This document shows, one piece after another, positions 54,952-64,000 of a DNA stretch of 64,000 nt. How positions within the stretch are numbered: the first letter of the stretch is position 1; each line of letters starts with the position of its first letter. The notes beneath the pieces are model-generated. The model had not been told where the DNA came from. It did no database searches and saw only the letters and a list, made by a program, of their open reading frames with translations. Source of the DNA: Gambelia wislizenii (lineage: Eukaryota; Chordata; Lepidosauria; Squamata; Crotaphytidae); NCBI GenBank assembly GCA_030847615.1, contig JAUMIR010000005.1:244504645-244568644 (forward strand), given 5' to 3'. A program made the translations under genes and the position numbers.

Positions 54952-55463
54952 GTTCTGCTCTGCTGAAGAAACATTCAGCCGTAGAGTGCTCCAGGAAGTG
55001 ATCAAGAACTGATGTTCCTTCTTTGCAGTCACTCCCACCCTTCAGTTATGCAAGCTTGGGCACGTCCCACAGCTGAAGGACCTGTATCATCCTCTCCACT
55101 CAGAGAATGCCACATTGGTCACTTACCATGAAGATGCATTCTTGAGGGGATGGATGATACGGGTCCTTCCCCACCCAGTGACTGCATCCTGGACTATATC
55201 CTGAGGTCGATTCCACCTTTGGGTTTTTTTTCTAGTGTTATTCGATTTTCCTTTAGTCCTTACAGGGCTTTGCTAGTCAGTGAACTGGCCTGGTGGACTC
55301 AGGATGGAGGAGACAAAGAAATCTGAATCACAAAGACCTGATGTAACTTCCTGCTCCACCTGGGCGGTGACTGACATAATCCACAGCTGAAGGACCTGTA
55401 TCATCCATCCCCTCAAGAATGCACCTTCACGGTAAGTGACCAATGTGACATTCTCCCCCTGAG

Positions 55464-56077
55464 CCTATCATAGTTTACATTATAGAAACATCCAAAGTTG
55501 CTGAGGATACTTCGTACTTGTTTAAACTGAGTGTTTTAAAAATTGCTTGGAAGATATCGCTTAAGCTAGGGATCAGCTTTGACCTCAGAATTATCATTTC
55601 TTCAGGTAAACAGTCTTCTGCACACTCTAGGATTATAACCTAGAAAAGAGAAATGTCTAGTGAATTAATGGAATTCATATTCCTTGAGCCTCTGAATTTG
55701 ATAAACATTTCCCTTCCGTAACTACTGGTACTGTATGCTTGGACTATGGTTGAATGTAGCCAGTAAAACAGTGGAAGAATCCTGAAAATCCATAGCTAGA
55801 TACCTATCATCTGCTCAGATTGTTCCTTACTTTCTTACTATACCTGCTAGACAGTTAGCCACTATAGTGGGAGATGAAGCATGACATTCCTGGGCCAAAC
55901 ATAGATTGTGGCTGAATTTGCCATATTTTTAGTTCAGCTACAATTGAAGTCCAATTATTCTTTTTAAACAACAACAAAAAGTTCATTGCATATGTAACTG
56001 TCATAATGTTGCTTTAGTTTGTTGGTGTTTTCTATTATTAACCAAGCCTGTAGTGATAATTTTAATTTTATATGTAG
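55464..56077. other. WNK1 intron between DIRS element and next exon
   Basis: Ordinary AT-rich intron; nothing else recognised. Confidence 0.5.
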
Positions 56078-56224
56078 GTGCAAAATGAATTCATCTTGGC
56101 AACAGAAAGAGATTCATTTGTTGAACAGGTGCGAGACATTATAGAAAAGGCAGATGAAATGCTCAGTGAGGATGCCAGTGGGGAACCAGAAGGTGACCAA
56201 AGTATGGGCAGTATGCAGAATCAG
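56078..56224 (+). CDS. WNK1: WNK1 exon (about human exon 16): CCT-like domain 2, second half
   Basis: The acceptor TATGTAG ends at 56077 and the donor GTAAAG starts at 56225; 147 nt, 49 codons, phase 0. The peptide VQNEFILATERDSFVEQVRD, then IIEKADEMLSEDASGEPEGD, ending MGSMQNQ. It closes the second CCT-like fold and leads into an acidic linker. Differences from mammals (for example VQNEF for VNNDF) are conservative. The open frame passes into the intron to 56563, which is read-through. Confidence 0.96.
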
Positions 56225-57686
56225 GTAAAGAGGTGGTTTTATTTTCTGTGCTCATACTGCAAAGTCTCTAGGGAAAGGCATTCTCTGTCCTGTGTTATCA
56301 ACTCCATTCTTCTTTCTGATGCTTTTTTTTTCTTGCCGCACAGTTTTGGCAAAAGATACATCATCAGCACAACCAGAGCTTCAAGAAGACCGGCTTTTTT
56401 TTTTTTTTTAAAAAACCCTTTTCTCCTTTCTGTTGAGGGTATTGTCAGTAATTTTGATGTAAGCTTTCATATATTAATTATCCCTCATACTATCTGTGAT
56501 TTCTGTCAGTGTTCAATTTTTTTCTTTTTGAGTAATTCCAAACCTGTATTTTCAGTCCTTTAGTAGCTTAAAATCCACAGCGGAAATTTCTTATTTCAAG
56601 TTTAGGTTTAAGCAGTTCTCTTTTTTTTGGTCTTTCTCTTTTCATTATTTGTGGTCTGTAGTTTTGCTGCTTGTCTTACATTTCCCCCATTTTCATCCCC
56701 TTGGTTTATTCTCCATCCACTGGCTCTCCTTTCCTTTTGTTTTCAAATTTCTTTTTACTTTATATTCAGCTTCTTTCCCTCATTCTTTTTCTGATCTTTG
56801 CTCTTCTTCCTTAAGATTTGTTGGTTGTACTGCATATTCTATTTTATAACACTTAGTCCCCCATTTCTGGAGTGCAGTCTTTGTTCCCCACTCTTCCTTT
56901 TCTTGTTCCTGTCCACTCCCTCACACCAAAAGCCCTAATCTCTTATTCTAGGTATATTATGATTGATCTTTTCGCTGCTTGGCTTATTCTTCCTTCATAG
57001 CTTATTTTGTATTTGCTTTAACTGCCCTTTTCTTTTTCTTCCCCCTTTTTCTCTCTCTGGTAATCATGAGTTTTCTATAAAATGTTGTGCTTAAATGTAT
57101 GTTGATATATATTTATGTGCTGCCTCTGCCAAATATACTAAAGTTAGTTTCCAACCAAATAAATAGTTAATTTTTATTTAAATACGGGTTCGCCGTAAGT
57201 TGAAGATGACTTGATGGTAGTTAACAGCAAGAAAAAATATTATGTATGCTGCCTTTTCAGACAGTTATAATCATATCATAATCATGGTAAATTTTCACTC
57301 ACTGTAACTAAAGAATAGGAATCAGGGAAATGTTGGAATATTTTTTATGTCAGATGCTTTGCATTGTTCGCAATAACTGGAGGTGTTTGTATAGTTAGCA
57401 TTTTCTAAGGATGGGATTTCAGAAAGTTAGGGTGGACATTATTTTAGGTCCTGCTGAGTACCTGCCACTCTTGCTGCATAAAAGGTGAAGACTCTCAGCA
57501 CAGTCTTGTTTCATAGATGAGTGGTTTTATATTGGCAGAAGTAGTTACTCAATCCATAAAAAGATTTGAAGGCAACCTTAAATAGGGTTTGCAAGCTCAT
57601 GGGTAGTTAGTAAAGTTTGCATCAAAACCAGGCCCCTGCGACATGCACCTGTGGTGTGAACAAAATTATTATAATCAGTCAGCATT
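56225..57686. other. WNK1 intron, pyrimidine-rich then AT-rich
   Basis: Poly-T/A at 56393-56418; T-rich, CT-rich stretch 56500-57070. No gene or defined element. Confidence 0.5.
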
Positions 57687-57800
57687 AATAAATAATAATA
57701 ATAAAATTTTATTTCTATCCCACCCCTCTGCAACGCAATCGGGGCGGCTTACAATATAAAAACTCCATAATCACAATACCCTAGCCCACCCACCCCTTAA
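57687..57800 (-). mobile_element. LINE 3' end fragment
   Basis: (TAA)n, then AATTTTATTTCTATCCCACCC, AATCGGGGCGGCTTACAATA: the complement of a reptilian L2/CR1-type 3' end as at 31100. No coding part seen nearby. Confidence 0.45.
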
Positions 57801-58163
57801 AATAATATTAAATTGGAAAAGAGCATTGGAAAAGAGAGGGGTAGGAGTGTAACGGAAAACAACAGACTTAGACGTTGCTCCTGCCTGGTCACGGTTGGCA
57901 TGCGGGGATAACCCAATCAAGTGGATTGCTCCTCTGTGCCATCCTGGGAATAATCCCACTATTTGACAACAGTCTTCAGTTGCTGGAAGAAAATTATCAA
58001 ATACTGTGACTGTATGCAGTATGAATAAATAGCTTGTTGGCAGGAGATAACCTGCCCTGAACAAAGGAAGCCTTTCAGAGGCTCTGGCCAGAATCTCTAC
58101 TTTTTAATTTTACTACTCCTACTGTGGCAGGTCTTAATACTAATTAACATCTTCATCTCCGGC

Positions 58164-58512
58164 ACAGGAAGCCCCTGTTTATCCAACTGGCTTGGGACTG
58201 CAACAATGTCAGAAACCGGAATTGGTTGAAAAGCAGAACCAGTTCAGGGAACATGAGGGAATTACGGTGGCTCGCTTCAGATTGCCTGTGCCTACCGATG
58301 CTTGCAAACTCTCTCAGTTGGCTTGGTGACCTTTTTTCTCCTTTCAGCTAATTTTGCAAGCAGTGTGCTTGCACGGTCAGCCCTAAGCAATTCTCTGTAG
58401 ACAAGAACTGTCAGAAAATGGATTCCTCATTGAATCAATGGAACTTGTCCTTAATTTGCAAGCGTCAAAAGAGCAAGTCATCAGATAAGCTGTCAAGGCA
58501 GGGGCTTCCTGT
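58164..58512. mobile_element. MITE with perfect 14-bp terminal inverted repeats
   Basis: ACAGGAAGCCCCTG at 58164-58177 and its exact complement at 58499-58512. The interior has no coding capacity. The termini resemble pogo/Tigger MITEs, but flanking bases do not show a clear TA. It ends only about 40 nt before the next WNK1 exon. Confidence 0.65.
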
Positions 58513-58553
58513 ATTGTAATATACATTTAAATAGCTATTTTCATTTGTTTCAG

Positions 58554-58611
58554 AAATTAGATGAAGACTTTAAGCAGCCAGATCCTGTGTCTTCCATTCC
58601 ACAAAGAATAG
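58554..58611 (+). CDS. WNK1: WNK1 micro-exon (about human exon 17)
   Basis: The acceptor TTTGTTTCAG ends at 58553 and the donor GTAAGA starts at 58612; 58 nt, 19 codons plus one base. The peptide KLDEDFKQPDPVSSIPQRI corresponds to the KLEGEFKQP block of mammals; the Gly codon is completed by the next exon. Too short for long-ORF searches but secured by phase and conservation. Confidence 0.9.
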
Positions 58612-58768
58612 GTAAGAGTTGTTGAATTCCTTACCAATTTGCATTACTATCCTGGGTCCTGGATTATATAGGACCATTACTGTTCAGATTAACAACAGAA
58701 TGCTTGATAGTTGTAGCAAGCGCCATGTGAGTCAATAATTATCTGTGTCTTTCTTCAATTTGTTGTAG

Positions 58769-58906
58769 GTGTCCCTCCTAATTCATTGACTCAGGTTGTC
58801 CATTCTGCTGGAAGAAGGTTTATTGTCAGCCCTGTACCAGAAAGCAGGTTGCGAGAACAGAAATTTTTCACTTCCATTCCATCAGAAAATGAACTTCTTG
58901 ATGTAG
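58769..58906 (+). CDS. WNK1: WNK1 exon (about human exon 18) with RFIV SPAK/OSR1-docking motif
   Basis: The acceptor TTGTTGTAG ends at 58768 and the donor GTGAGT starts at 58907; 138 nt: two bases, 45 codons, one base. The peptide VPPNSLTQVVHSAGRRFIVS, then PVPESRLREQKFFTS and ENELLDV. The Arg-Phe-Ile-Val motif (58816-58827) is the RFxV type that docks the conserved C-terminal domain of SPAK and OSR1, letting WNK1 phosphorylate their T-loop. It is fully conserved. Open frame past the donor is intronic. Confidence 0.96.
58816..58827 (+). other. WNK1: RFxV docking motif (Arg-Phe-Ile-Val)
   Basis: Codons AGG TTT ATT GTC in the exon above; the only RFxV I find in the exons inside this window. 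Other WNK1 RFxV copies lie in C-terminal exons outside it. Confidence 0.9.
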
Positions 58907-59463
58907 GTGAGTTAACCAACATACCAGCTTTGGGCAGTGTTACCTCTAACAGAATGCCAGTGTATATGTTTTTGGGAGTCTTAGTTTTAACGGGGCTTTT
59001 TTCCTGTAAGGGGTTATTTGTTGTAAAAACAGTCATGTACCTGAAGCACCACCACTTACATTTATTAGTTTTATTTTATATTCCACCTTTCTCCTTCTAC
59101 TGGACATGAAATCAGCTCATAGAAAACAGGTTGCTTTCTTTCTAAAAATAACTCAAGACTGCTGCATATTTGAGAAACACTGTTATGAGCAGCTACTAAC
59201 TACTTCTGTTCTTCTCATGTGGCTTTAGTGGTTTTATAAAGCCTCTTCCATAGCCACCCACCACCCACCTTGATCAGTTGGAGAAGGGCCACCAAAGACA
59301 TTCTGAACATCCACGTAAGACATATGTGAAAAGAGGTGGTGCTTTAGGTATATGACTGTTTTTACAACAAATAATAAACCTGTCGTTGTCTTAGCAGATA
59401 TCTGCCTTTAGTATCCTTCAAAAAATTTTTCTGAGGAACTGAGTTTGCTTCTTTTCCTTTCAG
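58907..59463. other. WNK1 intron
   Basis: No defined elements. TACATTTATTAGTTTTATTTTATATTCCACC at about 59056 may be a trace of a LINE 3' end. Confidence 0.4.
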
Positions 59464-60902
59464 TTGCTGCTTCCTCGTCTCATGGTCCTGGAATGAATCT
59501 GTCTCACTCTGCATCGTCCCTCAGCCTGCAGCAAGCTTTTTCAGAGCTCAAGCATGCTCAAATGACAGAAGGACCTAGCACAGCTCCTCCAGTTTTTAAT
59601 CAGGCTGTGCCGCCTTTTCCATCTATAGCTACAAGTGGGAATGGCGGGTTGCCATCAACATCAATTACTGCTCCTTCAGTGTCCCTTCCTTCCTCTACTG
59701 GTGCTTCTTTACCAACAACACAGGCAGTAGAAATGGTGACCACAGGGATTTTACAAAATGAAGAATTGTCAGGCTCCAGCTCTCCTCCACCAGAGTTGCA
59801 GTCAGGGTCAGATTTAATTATTGGCGTGGCTTCCAGCTTTAGTGCACCTTCTTCTTTGTCAACTACTACATCTCAGGTAGCTTCTGCTGCTGGAGAAATT
59901 GTTCCTAGTAGTAGCACCCCAGCTTCTCTAACACTGCCACTAGCTGGAGTGACAGCACCTGGTGTTACAATACCAGGAGCTATGGCACCATCTGTGACAT
60001 CTCAGCAGGTCGGCAGTGCCAGTGCTGTCTCATCACAATGTCAAACAACTGTCCCTGTTTCTTTGGCACAGAGCATGGTTTCACAGTCTTCTCAATTGGA
60101 CACGAGTAGTTCTGTCCCCAGCCTAGCAGAAATGGTGGTGGTTAGTGTACTGCAGCCAAGATCAGAAAGTGAAAAACAAACAGAAAAGCCACAGCTAGGC
60201 ACCACAGGTGGAATACCCTTGCCTGTTTCTGTACCTATATCCTCTACAGTACCATCAAGTATGTCTGGCTCCATCTTGCAGCCAGCTGGGGTACAGCCGC
60301 AACCCATCCCACCCATAGTTACCTCATCCAGCTTAGCTCCAGTAGCAGGTATAGTTTCTACTCCAGTATTACCCCAGGTTCCTTTACCTGGCATCTTGCC
60401 ACTGACACAACCAGTAGCTAATGTGCCTGCGGTCCAACAAACTTTAATACATAGTCATCCTCAGCCAGCTCCATTGCCCAATCAACCACATACCCATTCT
60501 TTAGAAGTAGATATTGACACTCAGCCCAAAGCACCTGGCATAGATGACATAAAAACCCTGGAAGAAAAACTGCGATCCCTCTTCAGTGAGCACAGTGGCA
60601 TTGGGGCAGTTCATCCATCTGTATCCTTGGAGACATCTCTTGTAGTGGAGACCACAGTCATGCCTGCTTTACCAACCACTGCTGTTGCACCAACAAAACC
60701 TGTGGCACCCATTGCAAGCACCAGTATGCCACCAGCCAGTTTGACACTTGGCCCAGCAGGTTTACCTGTCATGACACCAGTTGCAACACCTGGGCAAGCA
60801 GGCACCCCCATCAACTCTGTTATTTCAGCAACATGCTGCACTGCATCAGCAACAGTTAAACCAGCGACCCCTCCTTCAAAGCCGCCTCTTAGCAGAGTAC
60901 CG
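59464..60902 (+). CDS. WNK1: WNK1 large Ser/Thr/Pro-rich exon (about human exon 19)
   Basis: The acceptor CCTTTCAG ends at 59463 and the donor GTAAGG starts at 60903; 1439 nt: two bases plus 479 codons, phase 0. Conserved blocks: GPGMNLSHSASSLSLQQAFS and ELKHAQMTEGPSTAPP at the start; LAEMVVVSVL; QPVANVPAVQQTLIHSHPQP and LPNQPHTHS; TQPKAPGIDDIKTLEEKLRS followed by LFSEHSG (about 60520-60600); then VSLETSLVVETTVMP. Between them is fast-evolving S/T/P/V/A sequence. DIKTLEEKLRSLF is the best conserved short helix and a likely partner-binding site. The exon is somewhat shorter than I recall for mammals. No stop or frameshift. Confidence 0.95.
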
Positions 60903-61053
60903 GTAAGGATTTGGATGTTCTTATGAATTGGTTCCAAAATATGTTAGCTGAGGACCCTCATAGAGTGACATGGTATTGAAGGGTGAGGGAGATGTTTAGC
61001 TATCCTACACTTTTAGTTTTAAAACACTTTTGCTTTTGTTAAGATGGAAATAA

Positions 61054-61979
61054 CAGTCTTCCCTTCCCATTTGCATCTTTCCGATTTGTGGTTTTGTGTA
61101 TTCACAGTTTGTAGCTACTGGTGGAATACATCAACAGTACTACTGTTACTGCAAGACCTTGTCCTCCTTCCCCTTCCCCTCCTCCTATCTTGAAAAACCA
61201 CAGCCTCTGCACCACTCTGGCAGGAAGATGGGCTCCACCCCCACCCCATCCTCGTCCTCAGTCTTCTCTTCCTCCATTCCAGCCAGCAGCATTGCCTGTT
61301 TCTCCCTTTCCCGCTTTTGAAAGATGATGCCACAACCACATTTGCAAAATTCCTAGGCCTTGCACTTCTCCCAATTCTTTGATCCTGGCAAAAACCACCC
61401 CACCTCTTGTTCCCAGGTGCCTTTCAAAGCAAACTGTCTCTTTAAAACTCAGATTCCATCCGTCTCTCCTCAAACTCAAGAGAAAAGCACCTTCCCCCCC
61501 TTGCCTTCCTGCTCTGTGTCCCAACAACCACAACAAGAACATTGCCTGTACCTATCGTTCCCAGATGCCTACCAAAACAAATTGACTCTTTAAAACTCAG
61601 ATTCCACCCTGTCTCTCCTTAAGTCCAAGAGAAAAGCACCTCCCCCTCTTGCCTCCCCCCTCCTTGTGTCCCAAGAATGGGAGGAAGAGAAGGCGGAGGA
61701 TGAGGATGGCATAGGTGGGTGGGCAGAGTCTGCAGTCTTGTCATTTTCGCAGTGGAAGCAGCTGGTGCAACTAACATTCAATTTGGAGTGGAGGGAGGCA
61801 GAGGGACTTGGCAAATCGGCTGAGGTATCATGCAAAGGCAGGAAAGGGAGGTTCTGATGATGCTGTTGGTGGGAGAGGAGTGTACAGCATGTTTGGGGTG
61901 GGGCTTAATTTATTCGTGTTTTTTTCACTTTCGCGGTAATGCTCTGCCCCTAACCCCCACAAATGGGAAGGGATGACTG
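61054..61979. mobile_element. Tigger/pogo-like MITE with tandemly duplicated core, 0.93 kb
   Basis: Left end CAGTCTTCCCTTCCCATTTG and right end complement CAGTCATCCCTTCCCATTTG; TA follows the right end (61980-61981) and TAA precedes the left. Second inverted block: TTGTGGTTTTGTGTATTCAC left, TTATTCGTG..TTCGCGG right. The core has a diverged duplication at a period of 148 nt (TTTAAAACTCAGATTCCA at 61441 and 61589, followed by AGAGAAAAGCACCT). The open frames here are not genes. Architecture matches the element at 4651. Confidence 0.75.
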
Positions 61980-63015
61980 TAGTTGGAATGTGCTGTCTAA
62001 CTTGCCTGTCAGGCTGATGTGCCTCATTCTACTGCCTGATCTAACAATGTTTGGTAGACTGGCTGATTTCCCCCACCCCCAAGTTTGCATGTCTTAGCAT
62101 CTTTTTCTATTTCAACCAGCACACTGTTAATTTTTATGATGTCAGATTAAATGTACACATCCATATCTGCCTTCAATATACTTTTTAACCTTTTAAAAAC
62201 ATTTTTGATGGATAGTTACATCAACCTTGGAAACAAGTGGCATAGTCTACAAATACTTCAGCTGCCTGTTTAGTAGACTTGAGCACCACATGATGACTTA
62301 GGCAGTGCCAACTAGCAAACTGCTTTAGTAAAAAGAGACATTACTTTATCCAGATAGTGACTAGCTGTATGAAGTGTGTAACATAGTGTTTAAACATCAA
62401 TCATTTAGTGGTTTATGTTGAAATGATTACAACAAATGCTCTGTTGTAAGGTTGTAACAGATTTCTAAGTATGCATACCATAATATATGGATTAGGTTGA
62501 GCTTTTTTCTTTACCTTTATAGCTTTGCTTTGAATCACAATAGAACTACCAGAAAACTACGGTACTAAGAATAAGATGGTGGGGATGGAGAACTGGCATT
62601 TTGACAGGAGAAAAATGGCAGCCAGAGAACAAGCAGAGAATTGGACTGTACTAAGGAAACTAGGGGAAAAAAAAAAAGGACTCAGAATTATACTGAGAAT
62701 AAAAGACTTTCAGTGTTGAAGATTTCACTTCCTCCATGGAAAATAAATGCAAAAAAAAGAAAAAGTGCATTCCATTTACTGTTGTGGTTGAGTCAAACCA
62801 TGTTGTATCAGAAATGTTTCCATTTTGATTATAATTTTGAGGTTTTCCTCCTTTTTTGACTTGTAGAAAATGGCTCTTTTTAACACTTAAAGCATAACTC
62901 ACATTAACAATACTCTTTAAATACTGAAACCTTTACAGGGTAAAAAAATGCTACTCTATACAATGTATGATCTTTCTCTTCTGAGACTGAACTTGAATTT
63001 CATATCTGTTCATAG
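61980..63015. other. WNK1 intron
   Basis: AT-rich, poly-A near 62665 and 62750. No defined element or coding signal. Confidence 0.5.
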
Positions 63016-63099
63016 GGACTACCAGTAGGTTCTGAACTCCCAGCTGGCACTCCATCCAGTGAACAGTTGCCACCCTTTCCAGGACCTACACTAACTCAG
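63016..63099 (+). CDS. WNK1: WNK1 exon (about human exon 20)
   Basis: The acceptor TGTTCATAG ends at 63015 and the donor GTGCTT starts at 63100; 84 nt, 28 codons, phase 0. The peptide GLPVGSELPAGTPSSEQLPP, then FPGPTLTQ, matches the LPVGTELPAGTLPSEQLPP block of mammals. It is the last exon inside the window; the following one, which begins SQQPLEDLDAQL in mammals, is not present before 64000. Confidence 0.94.
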
Positions 63100-64000
63100 G
63101 TGCTTTATGGCTATCTGCTCTCTTTTTTTCCTATTCCAAAGAGCATGCTGAAATTAAACTCTGTTGCATGATAATTCTTCCTTTACTTTCCCCCCATTAT
63201 CTTATTCTTGTACATCTTAGTAAACATGGAATTGTTTCTAATATAGATGCTTATCTTTGGCGATTGCAGTGCTCTAGTGTGAACATCCCCAAAGAAGTAA
63301 ATGATAGCTGTCTAACTGTTTATGTGTACTGGTTTAAAGCTGCTGGGACATGAATTTATTTGGATGTTTGGCACATGATTATTTTTATAAGATAAGTCTG
63401 TTTTCAAAGTGCTTGCTGTGCTCAGTGTGGGGCTGCTCCTGAAGAGTGTGTACAAGCTACAGCTTAGTGCAAGCTGCTTGACTGTTGCCATGTGTGCTCT
63501 TCAGAAACCACAGATCGCTGGTTTTGTACCAACTGAACAGACTTCCAGTTTGCTTTCAAGGTTAATTCATGGTGCTGGCTTGAAGCTAGGACCTCTGAAA
63601 GACTACTTCCTCCCATAGGAGGCTGTATGGAATTTGAGATACTCATTGGAACTCCTGTTGTATCTCCCTCTGAGAAGCTAGTCTGATGAGTACAGGGCTT
63701 TGTCAGAAGGGCACACTGGTTGTGGATCTCCCTCCCAAGGGGAATCAATCTGACTCCATCCCTACTGAGCATTGTTTTGTATGGCTTTTGGTCCTCTGTT
63801 TTCTGTGTGTGCTTGTATGTTCATGACTTTTTTTAACCCCCCTCCAAATTATCTTAATATGTTTTTGAAGAGAGGTGATAAGCAAATACTGTTAATAAAT
63901 ATAATAAATAAAATATTTCCAGTCCATGAGTCCCTTGCACCAGTGAGATTGCCAGCTGTTTGAAAGGACATAAGCATCAATTCAAGGAGGGATGATGAAC
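63100..64000. other. WNK1 intron, runs off right edge
   Basis: No exon or defined element seen. The open frames at 63409-63963 have no splice or domain support. Confidence 0.5.

Larger units (their letters stand above)
48720..55463 (+). mobile_element. DIRS-type retrotransposon, 6.7 kb, nearly complete
   Basis: Inverted terminal repeats at about 48731-48862 (GATGATACGGGTCCTTCAGC, then GTCTTTGTGATTCAGATTTC) and the complement at 55282-55413. An internal complementary region lies at 55056-55170. There, CCACAGCTGAAGGACCTG complements the left edge. TTGGTCACTTACCATGAAG with GGGGATGGATGATACGGG complements the right edge, which reaches about 55463. Between them, in order: Gag, RT with YLDD, RNase H, methyltransferase-like region, tyrosine recombinase. 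A solo LTR is inserted at 53357-53843. Only a few stops and shifts spoil the frames, and the recombinase frame is open, so this is a fairly young copy. It lies in sense orientation in the WNK1 intron. Confidence 0.9.
1..64000 (+). other. WNK1: WNK1 gene, internal portion (18 exons, both gene ends outside window)
   Basis: The window lies wholly inside one gene on the + strand. Eighteen exons with consensus AG/GT borders and compatible phases were placed by matching conceptual translation to WNK1 as I know it from mammals. The sum of exon lengths is 5517 nt, divisible by three, and the frame is open throughout. WNK1 is a cytosolic Ser/Thr kinase that senses chloride and osmotic state and activates SPAK/OSR1, which phosphorylate the NCC, NKCC and KCC cotransporters. 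The first kinase exons and the last exons are outside. Introns range from about 150 nt to 14.5 kb, and the large ones are filled by transposable elements. WNK1 rather than WNK2, 3 or 4 is indicated by the HSN2 exon and the long S/T/P-rich exon at 59464-60902. Confidence 0.95.

Overview
This is a vertebrate nuclear window, most likely from a squamate reptile (a lizard). The evidence is its repeat mix: Sauria-type tRNA SINEs, 5S-rRNA-derived SINEs, CR1 and L2-type LINEs, hAT and Tigger/pogo MITEs, a mariner, and at least three DIRS-type tyrosine-recombinase retrotransposons. I could not fix the species. There are no operons or bacterial features.

The only host gene I can support is the middle of WNK1 (With-No-Lysine kinase 1) on the + strand. 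Eighteen exons between 9009 and 63099 keep one reading frame; together they total 5517 nt, or 1839 codons. They run from the end of the kinase C-lobe, through the autoinhibitory/CCT-like domain 1 and coiled coil (9009-13097), the alternatively spliced proline/glutamine-rich middle including the neuronal HSN2 exon (27607-41671), CCT-like domain 2 (42088-56224) and the RFIV SPAK/OSR1-docking motif (58769-58906), to a 479-codon Ser/Thr/Pro-rich exon (59464-60902) and the next small exon (63016-63099). The N-terminal kinase exons lie before the window, and the C-terminal exons with the coiled coil and further RFxV motifs lie after it. Exon numbers given are my recollection of the human gene and are approximate.

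The introns hold the accessory content. 1-9008: a minus-strand LINE, a GC-rich Tigger-like MITE with a 63-bp minisatellite, a hairpin MITE containing a Copia-Gag-like relic, and a Helitron candidate. 13098-27606 (14.5 kb): CR1, a DIRS relic with a SINE inside its RNase H region, an L2-type LINE split by a mariner that is itself split by a CR1, and a second L2-type LINE split by a 5S SINE. 27789-42087: smaller introns with two opposed Tigger MITE copies on either side of the HSN2 cassette. 42251-48502: a 5.2-kb degenerate DIRS element. 48620-56077: a 6.7-kb, nearly complete DIRS element containing a precisely bounded solo LTR. Later introns carry a MITE and a tandem-repeat-bearing Tigger-like element.

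The most informative structures are the two DIRS elements in adjacent introns, each with inverted terminal repeats plus an internal complementary region; the mariner/CR1/LINE nest; and the inverted MITE pair around the alternatively spliced exons. I see no convincing evidence of a wholly new system. The strongest leads are new instances or arrangements of known element classes, and two testable effects on WNK1 isoforms.
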